DNA of 5,713 nt from Bacteroidales bacterium (GTDB lineage Bacteria; Bacteroidota; Bacteroidia; Bacteroidales; WCHB1-69): assembly GCA_012838875.1 (NCBI GenBank), contig DUOL01000040.1, forward strand, positions 1 to 5,713, written 5' to 3'. Both the position numbers and the translations under genes were made by a program. This document shows, in pieces, positions 1 to 5,713 of this stretch. Positions within the stretch are counted from its first letter, which is position 1. Every line of letters begins with the position of its first letter. Under the pieces are notes generated by a model. That model was not told the origin of the DNA. It saw nothing but the letters and a program-made list of their open reading frames with translations, and made no database searches.

Positions 1-135
1 AGGGCGGAAGCCGCTGGGGACGCGGCGGCAAAAAAGCGAGCTTGTAAGCTCTTTTTGCCGCCTTGCGTCCCCACGGCTTGTGCCCGCGGACTTGGAACCG
101 GGCGCCGACCCCGAGCGCAGCGAGGGGGCACGCCC
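1..135. repeat. GC-rich structured repeat, left copy (5' end cut by window)
   Basis: Bases 1-97 recur at 5617-5713 in the same orientation with four mismatches (positions 40, 41, 44, 45). By my count 95 of 135 bases are G or C, and composition drops abruptly to AT-rich sequence after 135, which I take as the right edge. Bases 98-135 have no counterpart in the window because the other copy is cut there, so their membership is inferred from composition. The left edge lies outside the window. The segment has no convincing ORF and no transposase. It contains a long imperfect hairpin (8-79) and, on its right, two mutually exclusive short stems: 82-86 with 99-103, and 100-104 with 131-135. I do not recognise the family. 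A dispersed non-autonomous element or a structured RNA are both possible. Confidence 0.85.
8..79. repeat. Long imperfect inverted repeat (hairpin) in left repeat copy
   Basis: The arms pair as follows: 8-13 with 74-79, 15-23 with 65-73, 24-29 with 57-62, 30-34 with 52-56, and 38-42 with 47-51. That gives about 31 base pairs around a four-base loop. Small bulges lie at 14, 35-37 and 63-64. Because the stem is a near-palindrome, RNA from either strand could fold, as could single-stranded DNA. A run of A in one arm faces a run of T in the other. There is no T-tract after the outer arm, so it does not look like an intrinsic terminator. Confidence 0.85.
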
Positions 136-182
136 AAGAGAAAATTAAAAATAAAAATATCTTATTGGCTGATAATCTGAAT

Positions 183-231
183 AAAAAAAGTCCGGAGATT
201 GAATTTATCTGTTTCAACATTCCGGACTTTT
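183..231 (-). terminator. Intrinsic terminator of ppdK
   Basis: Arms 186-196 and 221-231 form an 11-bp stem with a GTCCGGA core. The 24-base apex holds a second 5-bp stem (199-203 with 213-217). Read on the minus strand, the hairpin ends in seven consecutive T (complement of 183-189), the classic Rho-independent arrangement, about 40 bases past the ppdK stop codon. On the plus strand the right arm also ends in TTTTATT, so weak termination of rightward transcripts leaving the repeat is possible. Confidence 0.85.
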
Positions 232-233
232 AT

Positions 234-272
234 TAGGTTTTTCACCGTATGGTGAAAGTTGAAGAGAACCTA
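234..272 (-). other. Small hairpin overlapping the ppdK stop codon
   Basis: A 7-bp stem (240-246 with 251-257, loop GTAT) lies between the ppdK stop and its terminator. An outer 6-bp match (234-239 with 267-272) encloses it and includes the stop codon. No T-tract follows on either strand, so it is not a second terminator. It might stabilise the mRNA 3' end, or it may be chance in a short spacer. Confidence 0.4.
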
Positions 273-2987
273 TTTTTTAGCCTTAATTGCGGCTTGGGCG
301 GCAGCAAGACGTGCAACCGGCACACGATAAGGCGAGCAAGATACGTAGGTCATACCTGCATGGTAGAAAAATTCAACCGATGCCGGGTCTCCACCATGTT
401 CTCCGCAAACGCCGACTTTTAATTTCGGGTCTGGGGAGCGTCCGCGTTGAATTCCAATTTCAACCAATTCCCCGACACCTTCTTGGTCTAACGTGTTAAA
501 CGGGTCAGCGGGTATAATTTTGTTATCTACATAGTTATGAACAATTGCATTCACGTCATCTCTTGAGAAGCCGAACGTCATTTGGGTTAAGTCGTTTGTT
601 CCGAAAGAGAAGAATTGTGCGACCTTAGCAATTTTGTCGGCAACGAGGGTAGCACGCGGAATTTCAATCATCGTTCCATATAAATAATCTATTTTGAGAT
701 TATATTTTGCTTCCACTTCAGCCTGAACTCTATCAGCTATTGCTTTTTGATGTTCAAGTTCTTCAACGTTAATTGTAAGCGGAACCATTACTTCAAGATG
801 CGGGTCGAAACCTTCTTTCATCAATTGAGCCGTAGCTTCGAAGAAGGCGCGGAATTGAACTTCCGTAATCTCGGGATACATAATTCCTACGCGAACGCCA
901 CGTAATCCCATCATTGGATTTACTTCGTGTAAGGCGTCAATACGTCTTTTTATCTCTTCAAAACTAACTTTCAATTCTTTTGCCACCTCTTTTTGTTTAT
1001 CTTCGGTATGAGGAACAAATTCGTGTAATGGCGGGTCCATAAGACGGAATGTCAACGGTTTACCGTTCATTACTTTTAGTGTTCCTTTCACGGCATCAAG
1101 AATATAGGGTTCGAGTTCGTTCAAAGCGGCAACGCGTTCATCATTATTGTCAGCGAGAATCACTTTACGTAATTTTGACAACGGAGCTTCGCTATTTTTG
1201 CCGTAGAACATGTGTTCGATACGGAACAAGCCGATACCTTCAGCGCCGAAGTTGAGGGCGATTTGAGCATCTTCAGCCGTTTCGGCATTGGTACGAACGC
1301 CCATTGTGCGATGGCGTTCTACAACCGACATAAACTCTTGGAAACGTGGGTTTTCCGTAGCATCTATCATATCAATAGCCACATCATAAACCCAACCTCT
1401 ACTACCGTTCAAGCTGATTGTATCACCTTCTTTATAAGTTTTCCCGTTAATTTTAATTTCCTTTTTATCGAGGTCAATATGGACAGCTTCGCAACCTACG
1501 ATACAGCATTTTCCCCAACCGCGTGCTACGAGAGCGGCGTGGGAAGTCATACCGCCGCGAGCCGTTAAAATTCCGACTGCTGCACGCATTCCTTCGACAT
1601 CTTCGGGGTTTGTTTCTTCGCGGACAAGAATCGAATCAACTTTTTTTGCGGCATATTCCATTGCTTTTTCGCTTGTGAGTGCAATCACGCCGACAGCACC
1701 GCCGGGTCCTGCAGGAAGTCCTTTGGCAATAACGGTATGTTTTTTCTCACTTTCGCTATCAAGAATAGGGTGTAAAAGTTCATCTAATTGTGTGGGAGTG
1801 AGGCGAAGTACAGCTTCTTTATCATCAATCATTTTTTCGTGCATCATATCTAAGGCGATATTTAAAGCGGCAACGCCGGTGCGTTTTCCAACACGACATT
1901 GAAGCATGTAGAGTACACCGTCTTGAATCGTAAACTCAATATCGAGCATGTCGCGATAACTTTTTTCAAGTGTATCACGCATAGCAACGAGTTCTTTATA
2001 GGTTTTCGGCATCAACTCTTGCATTGAGTGAAGATGTTTGTTCTGTTCGTTTTTTGTATCGTCATTCAACGGGTTTGGCGTACGAATACCGGCAACTACG
2101 TCTTCACCTTGTGCATTCACTAACCACTCTCCGTAGAATTGATTTTCTCCGGTAGCGGGATTTCGCGTAAAGGCAACGCCTGTGGCGGAGGTATCACCCA
2201 TATTTCCAAATACCATCGCTTGAACGTTTACGGCAGTTCCCCAATCGTCCGGAATACCTTCAATTCTACGATAGGAGATAGCTTTTTTACCGTTCCAGCT
2301 TTTGAAAACGGCTTTAATACTACCTTCTAATTGAACTTTTGCGTCATCCGGGAACTCATTTCCGAGAACTTCCTTAACTTTATCTTTAAAAACTTTCGAT
2401 AAAGTCATAAGATCTTCCGTAGTCAGGTCGGTATCGGATTTATATCCTTTATCATGTTTATATTGGTCTAAAATATCGTCTAATGTTTTTCTAATTCCCA
2501 CTCCGTCTGCCGGTTCAAGACCTTCTGATTTTTCCATAACCACATCGGCATACATCATGATTAAACGGCGATAGGAGTCATAAACAAAACGAGGATTGTT
2601 CGTTTTCTTAATTAATCCGGGTATTGTTTTAGAGCTCAATCCGATATTGAGTACTGTATCCATCATACCGGGCATAGAACTACGTGCTCCGGAACGACAC
2701 GACACTAACAGCGGATTATCGGGGTCATCATATTTTAAGCCCATTGCTTTTTCAACGAACTCCATTCCTTTCCAAACTTCAGGCATCAGAGTAGCAGGCA
2801 ATACGCAGTTATTAGCGTAGTAAGCCGTGCAACATTCGGTTGTAATTGTCAAGCCCGCCGGTACCGGCAATCCTAAATGACACATTTCGGCAAGGTTCGC
2901 TCCTTTACCACCCAACAAATTTTTCATGTCGGCTCTTCCTTCGGCAGTTTTGTTCCCAAAGGTGTAAACATACTTTACATTACTCAT
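270..2987 (-). CDS. ppdK: Pyruvate, phosphate dikinase
   Basis: This 905-residue protein catalyses the reversible reaction pyruvate + ATP + Pi = PEP + AMP + PPi in the cytoplasm, linking glycolysis and gluconeogenesis. All three family domains are present. The N-terminal ATP-grasp region (about 1-365) has LLGGKGAN at 24-31, the RSGARSSMPGMMDT stretch at 98-111, and E351 and Q363 near its end. The swivelling phosphohistidine domain (about 420-520) has TARGGMTSHAA with catalytic His483, preceded by Thr481 at the position phosphorylated in plant enzymes. The C-terminal PEP/pyruvate barrel (about 545-900) has R589, E775, GTNDLTQ at 796-802 and catalytic Cys861 in CGEHGGDP. Offsets of 28-30 from the Clostridium symbiosum numbering (His455, Arg561, Cys831) are consistent across domains, so the gene is intact and full length. 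The chosen ATG gives the usual family N-terminus; the leader is A/T-rich without a Shine-Dalgarno. It is monocistronic here, ending in its own terminator and divergent from the peptidase gene. Confidence 0.98.
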   Translation of the reverse strand: MSNVKYVYTFGNKTAEGRADMKNLLGGKGANLAEMCHLGLPVPAGLTITTECCTAYYANNCVLPATLMPEVWKGMEFVEKAMGLKYDDPDNPLLVSCRSGARSSMPGMMDTVLNIGLSSKTIPGLIKKTNNPRFVYDSYRRLIMMYADVVMEKSEGLEPADGVGIRKTLDDILDQYKHDKGYKSDTDLTTEDLMTLSKVFKDKVKEVLGNEFPDDAKVQLEGSIKAVFKSWNGKKAISYRRIEGIPDDWGTAVNVQAMVFGNMGDTSATGVAFTRNPATGENQFYGEWLVNAQGEDVVAGIRTPNPLNDDTKNEQNKHLHSMQELMPKTYKELVAMRDTLEKSYRDMLDIEFTIQDGVLYMLQCRVGKRTGVAALNIALDMMHEKMIDDKEAVLRLTPTQLDELLHPILDSESEKKHTVIAKGLPAGPGGAVGVIALTSEKAMEYAAKKVDSILVREETNPEDVEGMRAAVGILTARGGMTSHAALVARGWGKCCIVGCEAVHIDLDKKEIKINGKTYKEGDTISLNGSRGWVYDVAIDMIDATENPRFQEFMSVVERHRTMGVRTNAETAEDAQIALNFGAEGIGLFRIEHMFYGKNSEAPLSKLRKVILADNNDERVAALNELEPYILDAVKGTLKVMNGKPLTFRLMDPPLHEFVPHTEDKQKEVAKELKVSFEEIKRRIDALHEVNPMMGLRGVRVGIMYPEITEVQFRAFFEATAQLMKEGFDPHLEVMVPLTINVEELEHQKAIADRVQAEVEAKYNLKIDYLYGTMIEIPRATLVADKIAKVAQFFSFGTNDLTQMTFGFSRDDVNAIVHNYVDNKIIPADPFNTLDQEGVGELVEIGIQRGRSPDPKLKVGVCGEHGGDPASVEFFYHAGMTYVSCSPYRVPVARLAAAQAAIKAKK

Positions 2988-3041
2988 TTTTAATAATTTT
3001 AGGATTTATAATTAATAATTATTTTTTCATTTTTCCGAATG

Positions 3042-3049
3042 CAAAAATA
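3042..3049 (-). promoter_or_regulatory. Candidate ppdK promoter, -7 box
   Basis: The minus strand reads TATTTTTG, an exact fit to the Bacteroidota -7 consensus TAnnTTTG. It would give a leader of roughly 50 bases before the ppdK ATG. I found no good TTG -33 element at the usual 19-21 base spacing, and AT-rich DNA produces chance matches, so this is tentative. Confidence 0.45.
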
Positions 3050-3101
3050 ACAAAAAAAACAATAACTTTTTTAACATTGAGGCTATTCTTGCATATTAAA
3101 C

Positions 3102-3134
3102 TTTTGGCTATTAACTTTTTTTGATGTAATTTTG
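3102..3134 (+). promoter_or_regulatory. Promoter of the peptidase-glycosyltransferase unit
   Basis: TAATTTTG at 3127-3134 fits the Bacteroidota -7 consensus TAnnTTTG exactly. TTTTG at 3102-3106 supplies the -33 element with a 20-base spacer, within the accepted range. The start of transcription should fall near 3138-3141, leaving only about 10-13 A/T-rich bases before the ATG at 3151. That short leader has no Shine-Dalgarno and supports the chosen start codon. Confidence 0.65.
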
Positions 3135-3150
3135 CCAAAAAATTAAAATC

Positions 3151-4425
3151 ATGAAAAAATTATCTTTATTTCTTTTCGCTTTTTTCTTCGTATTCTCGCT
3201 ATTTAGTCAAGAATTTGAAGATTATTTTGTAAATAAAACATTAAGGATTAATTATTTACATATTGGTAATTACAATACCAACCATATTCAATTGGACAAT
3301 TTTTATTACGGCGGAACGTGGAACGGCACGATACACTCGCTTATCGAACCGAATCGTTATGGTGATATGCTTTTTGAAGTGTTTGACGCCGAAAATAAAG
3401 AGTTGATTTTTAGTAGAAGTTATTCCTGCTTATATAATGAATATAGCACGACCGAACGAGCAGAGACGGAAACCGGCTCTTTTGAAGAGTGCATACTGAT
3501 GCCCTACCCAAAAAAGAAAGTAGAGTTCACTTTTACTTCTTATGATAGAAAAAAAGTAGGAACTCTTATCGGAAGCGGCACATTCGACCCGGAAGTCGAC
3601 AAACCGATACCCTTTACCAAAGAGTATAAAACCATTAATTTACATCTTAGCAAAAACTCTCCTCAGCATGCTTTGGATATATTATTTGTACCAGACGGTT
3701 ATACCAAAAAAGAGAAAAAGAAATTACGCCAAGACATGAAGCGTTTTAGCGGTTATATTTTGGAATGTTCTCCGTTTAAAGAGGTTAAGGATAATATAAG
3801 CATTCGAGCTATTGAAGGATTTTCGGAAGAATCCGGCATTACAGACCCTTTGAAAAATATTTACAAGAAAACATTAATCAATAGCAGTTATAATGTGATA
3901 GATGTTGACCGCTATTTGATGTGTTTGAACGTTTGGAAGATGCATGAAATTGCCGATGATGCGCCGTATGATTTGATTGTTATTGTTGCAAATTCGCCAA
4001 AATACGGAGGTGGCGGGATTTACAATTTTTACTGTACCGTAAATAACGAAGGTCGTGTATCGGACTATGTAATTGTACACGAGTTGGGGCATTTACTCGG
4101 GGGATTAGCCGATGAATATTACACTTCGGAAGTGTCGGTCAGAGATTACTATCCTGTCGGCATCGAACCTATCGAACCGAACCTAACTACTTTAACCGAT
4201 TTTGAAAGCAAATGGGCAGATATGTTAGACCCGTCAACACCTATTCCGACTCCGGACAATGAAAAATATCAAAATGTATTGGGGGTTTTTGAAGGGGGCG
4301 GCTACGTTGCAGAGGGCGTCTATCGTCCTTGGCGAGATTGTACCATGAAAGAGGCAAAGTACAACAATTTTTGCCCCGTCTGTACGAAAGCAATACTTAA
4401 AGCGATAGACTATTACACAAAATAG
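3151..4425 (+). CDS. Secreted M64-family (IgA peptidase-like) zinc metallopeptidase
   Basis: The 424-residue product begins with a Sec signal peptide: two Lys, a hydrophobic core at about 4-18, and probable cleavage near S19/Q20. No lipobox Cys is present, so it should be released to the periplasm or outside rather than lipid-anchored. Residues about 21-155 are a beta-rich N-terminal domain of the type preceding M64 catalytic domains. The catalytic part (about 160-420) contains HELGHLLGGLADEY: H310 and H314 as zinc ligands, E311 as catalytic base, and D321 as likely third ligand. The C-terminal DCTM (396-399) and FCPVC (407-411) match the conserved Cys/Met region of M64; M399 may serve as a Met-turn. 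The founding M64 member cleaves IgA, but most Bacteroidota relatives have unknown substrates, so IgA cleavage should not be assumed. No C-terminal type IX secretion domain is evident. It is the first gene of a two-gene unit. Confidence 0.88.
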   Translation: MKKLSLFLFAFFFVFSLFSQEFEDYFVNKTLRINYLHIGNYNTNHIQLDNFYYGGTWNGTIHSLIEPNRYGDMLFEVFDAENKELIFSRSYSCLYNEYSTTERAETETGSFEECILMPYPKKKVEFTFTSYDRKKVGTLIGSGTFDPEVDKPIPFTKEYKTINLHLSKNSPQHALDILFVPDGYTKKEKKKLRQDMKRFSGYILECSPFKEVKDNISIRAIEGFSEESGITDPLKNIYKKTLINSSYNVIDVDRYLMCLNVWKMHEIADDAPYDLIVIVANSPKYGGGGIYNFYCTVNNEGRVSDYVIVHELGHLLGGLADEYYTSEVSVRDYYPVGIEPIEPNLTTLTDFESKWADMLDPSTPIPTPDNEKYQNVLGVFEGGGYVAEGVYRPWRDCTMKEAKYNNFCPVCTKAILKAIDYYTK

Positions 4426-5544
4426 ATGAAAAGAGTCATTCTGTCTGTTACTAATGATTTGGTTACGGACCTGCGGTTAGACAAAACCGCTACTTTACTT
4501 ACCAATGAAGGTTATAGCGTATTGACGGTCGGTCGGTGTTATCGTCATTCTCCCCCACTCTCACCCCGAACATATCAAACTAAAAGGCTTCATCTTTTAT
4601 TTAAGAAAGGATTTCTTTTTTATGCCGAGTATAATCTTCGCCTCTTCTTTTTTTTATTATTCCAAAAAGTTGATATTTTAACAGCGAATGACCTTGACAC
4701 CTTGTTGCCCAATTTTTTAGTTAGTAAAATTAGAAGAAAGAAGATTCTTTACGACAGTCACGAATATTTTTGCGGTTTACCCGAACTGACAGGACGTCCC
4801 TTTGTTCGTTCCGTATGGCAATCTATTGAAAAGTTCTGTTTTCCGCGTCTCCCCGTAGTTACGACCGTCAGTCAATCTATTGCCACCCTATATGACAAGT
4901 TATACCCTAACCGCAAAATGAAAGTGCAAGTTATACGTAACGTTCCTACGAAGAAGGATTTAGCCATTACGGAAACTCGCACCTCCTTAAATCTACCGGT
5001 TGATAAAAAAATTGTCATCATGCAAGGTAGTATTAATGTTGATAGAGGAGCGGAAGAGCTTATCCAAGCAATGCTTCATGTCGAAAATGCGGTTCTCTTA
5101 ATCATTGGAGACGGCGATGTCATTCCGGAATTAAAACAGTTGGTTCGCAGCTTAAAATTAGAGGAAAAGGTGATTTTCATTCCTCGGTTGACGCCTGATA
5201 AGTTATTTAATTACACGGTATTGTCCGACATCGGCTGCTCGCTCGAAAAGGACAGTAATTTAAACTATCGTTACTGTTTGCCCAATAAGCTATTCGACTA
5301 TCTTTTAGCGCAGCTTCCCGTCATCATTTCCGATTTGCCGGAGATGAGAAATATTGTTGAGACCTACGAAGTTGGACTTATTTTAGAAGAATATTCGCCT
5401 GTAGCGATAGCGAATGCCATTACAAAATTGATAGAAGATGAGGAGTTGTATCTATTTTACAAGAACAATACGGCAAAAATGACAACTCTATTTAATTGGG
5501 AAAAAGAGAGTCAATTGCTTCGTCAACTTTACGCCGATTTATAA
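4426..5544 (+). CDS. GT4-like GT-B fold glycosyltransferase
   Basis: This 372-residue protein resembles GT4-type retaining glycosyltransferases, which move sugars from nucleotide donors onto surface glycans or lipid carriers at the inner membrane. The N-terminal acceptor half starts with SVTNDLVTDLR (7-17) and contains YDSHEYF (109-115) and a hydrophobic, possibly membrane-contacting stretch at about 71-80. The C-terminal donor half has MQGSINVDRGAEELI (199-213), IIGDGD (226-231) and LPNKLFDYLLAQLPVI (285-300) followed by SDLPEMR. E274 and D291 lie where the donor-binding acidic residues of the family occur; Asp is conservative there. Q296 replaces the Gly usual before LPVI. Length is normal and the gene is complete. 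No sugar specificity can be read. Its ATG directly follows the peptidase TAG with no spacing and no Shine-Dalgarno, suggesting translational coupling in one transcript. Confidence 0.88.
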   Translation: MKRVILSVTNDLVTDLRLDKTATLLTNEGYSVLTVGRCYRHSPPLSPRTYQTKRLHLLFKKGFLFYAEYNLRLFFFLLFQKVDILTANDLDTLLPNFLVSKIRRKKILYDSHEYFCGLPELTGRPFVRSVWQSIEKFCFPRLPVVTTVSQSIATLYDKLYPNRKMKVQVIRNVPTKKDLAITETRTSLNLPVDKKIVIMQGSINVDRGAEELIQAMLHVENAVLLIIGDGDVIPELKQLVRSLKLEEKVIFIPRLTPDKLFNYTVLSDIGCSLEKDSNLNYRYCLPNKLFDYLLAQLPVIISDLPEMRNIVETYEVGLILEEYSPVAIANAITKLIEDEELYLFYKNNTAKMTTLFNWEKESQLLRQLYADL

Positions 5545-5556
5545 TTTTAATTTTTA

Positions 5557-5586
5557 GTGAGACAGGGCACGTGTGTCCTGTCTCAC
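5557..5586 (+). other. Perfect 10-bp hairpin after the glycosyltransferase stop
   Basis: GTGAGACAGG (5557-5566) and its exact complement (5577-5586) flank a 10-base loop, starting 13 bases after the stop codon. No T-tract follows on the plus strand, and on the minus strand the following sequence is A-rich, so it is not a canonical terminator. It may still end or protect the mRNA. Alternatively it is the left end of the right repeat copy, because GC-rich sequence begins here and runs on without a break. Confidence 0.6.
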
Positions 5587-5609
5587 TGCGTGAGGCGCTT
5601 AGGTGGAAA

Positions 5610-5621
5610 GCCCGCAAGGGC
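5610..5621 (+). other. GCAA-tetraloop mini-hairpin at the repeat's left flank
   Basis: GCCC-GCAA-GGGC forms a 4-bp GC stem capped by a GNRA tetraloop, a motif frequent in folded RNAs. A weaker enclosing match pairs 5595-5600 with 5624-5630 around one bulged C; that pairing would compete with the base of the long hairpin at 5624-5695. The right half of the motif (5617-5621) is conserved at 1-5 in the left copy, whose other half lies outside the window. Confidence 0.45.
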
Positions 5622-5713
5622 GGAAGCCGCTGGGGACGCGGCGGCAAAAAAGCGACTTTAGAAGCTCTTTTTGCCGCCTTGCGTCCCCACGGCTTGTGCC
5701 CGCGGACTTGGAA
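5617..5713. repeat. GC-rich structured repeat, right copy (3' end cut by window)
   Basis: This is the direct repeat of bases 1-97: 93 of 97 positions are identical, there are no gaps, and the four differences fall at 5656, 5657, 5660 and 5661. The copy is cut by the window end. Its GC-rich left flank (5557-5616) may belong to the element as well, since composition changes near 5557. No coding potential or transposase is seen. Direct orientation means homologous recombination between the copies could delete or duplicate the 5616-bp unit carrying ppdK, the peptidase and the glycosyltransferase genes. Confidence 0.85.
5624..5695. repeat. Long imperfect inverted repeat (hairpin) in right repeat copy
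   Basis: The lower stem is base for base the same as in the left copy. The tip differs: the 5-bp top stem of the left copy is lost, and AGC (5651-5653) can instead pair with GCT (5664-5666) around a 10-base loop. The foldback is therefore preserved although the apex sequence has changed. Confidence 0.8.

Larger units (their letters stand above)
2988..3150. promoter_or_regulatory. Divergent intergenic region between ppdK and the peptidase gene
   Basis: This 163-bp, strongly AT-rich gap separates two start codons facing away from each other, so it must hold the promoters for both transcripts unless they arise inside genes. It has many A and T runs, including eight A at 3052-3059. One -7-like box is visible for each direction. 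I saw no clear operator palindrome, no riboswitch-like structure and no Shine-Dalgarno before either gene. Confidence 0.8.

Noticed and set aside
1..135. A CRISPR array, tRNA or rRNA fragment in the GC-rich ends.
   Set aside because: There is no regularly spaced short repeat, no cloverleaf with the T-loop consensus, and no rRNA motif I recognise. The two copies are 5.6 kb apart.
1212..1568. A 118-codon open frame on the plus strand, and similar ones at 287-499, 1049-1255, 1675-1902, 2139-2330 and 2596-2820.
   Set aside because: All lie antisense within the intact, highly conserved ppdK gene, and none of their translations resembles a known domain.
2846..3124. A 92-codon plus-strand frame running from ppdK across the divergent promoter region.
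   Set aside because: It begins antisense to ppdK, its tail is low-complexity Ile/Phe/Lys-rich translation of AT-rich spacer, and it covers both promoter candidates.
3874..4092. A 72-codon minus-strand frame inside the peptidase gene.
   Set aside because: It is a shadow of the region just before and including the zinc-binding motif; no signal or domain is visible.
4310..4425. A C-terminal type IX secretion sorting domain on the peptidase.
   Set aside because: The protein ends shortly after the conserved FCPVC region of the catalytic domain, leaving no room for an added sorting domain.
5624..5695. An intrinsic terminator for the glycosyltransferase gene.
   Set aside because: The stem is long but the T-run is inside the stem rather than after it, and the base of the hairpin is followed by GC-rich sequence.
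1..5713. A circular plasmid or phage, suggested by matching ends.
   Set aside because: The two 97-bp ends differ at four positions, so they are separate repeat copies. No replication, mobilisation or phage gene is present.

Overview
The window looks like a stretch of Bacteroidota (probably Bacteroidales-type) chromosome. The coding DNA is AT-rich, and Shine-Dalgarno sequences are absent before all three genes. The intergenic promoter candidates fit the Bacteroidota -7 consensus TAnnTTTG. The protein families (an M64 peptidase with an Sec signal, a pyruvate phosphate dikinase, a GT4-like glycosyltransferase beginning with a VTNDLVTD-type motif) are common in that phylum. Taxonomy is inferred from these signs only.

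Layout from left to right: (1) a very GC-rich repeat, about 70% G+C over bases 1-135, cut by the window start; (2) an AT-rich spacer with a good intrinsic terminator (183-231) and a small hairpin at the stop codon; (3) ppdK on the minus strand (270-2987), complete, encoding pyruvate phosphate dikinase; (4) a 163-bp divergent intergenic region with a promoter candidate for each direction; (5) a plus-strand two-gene unit: a secreted M64-family metallopeptidase (3151-4425), then a GT4-like glycosyltransferase (4426-5544) whose ATG directly abuts the peptidase stop codon; (6) a perfect 10-bp hairpin just after the last stop codon, followed by a second GC-rich repeat copy cut by the window end.

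ppdK belongs to central metabolism (pyruvate/PEP interconversion) and is transcribed away from the other two genes. The peptidase and glycosyltransferase are almost certainly co-transcribed, but nothing in their sequences proves a shared pathway. The three genes look ordinary.

The least ordinary material is the repeat. The last 97 bases match the first 97 in the same orientation with only four differences, all within six bases at the tip of a roughly 31-bp hairpin. Adding the extra left flank of the right copy to the extra right flank of the left copy suggests an element of up to about 195 bp with several potential hairpins, including one with a GCAA tetraloop. I do not recognise it. It could be a dispersed non-autonomous element, a structured RNA, or a palindromic intergenic repeat.
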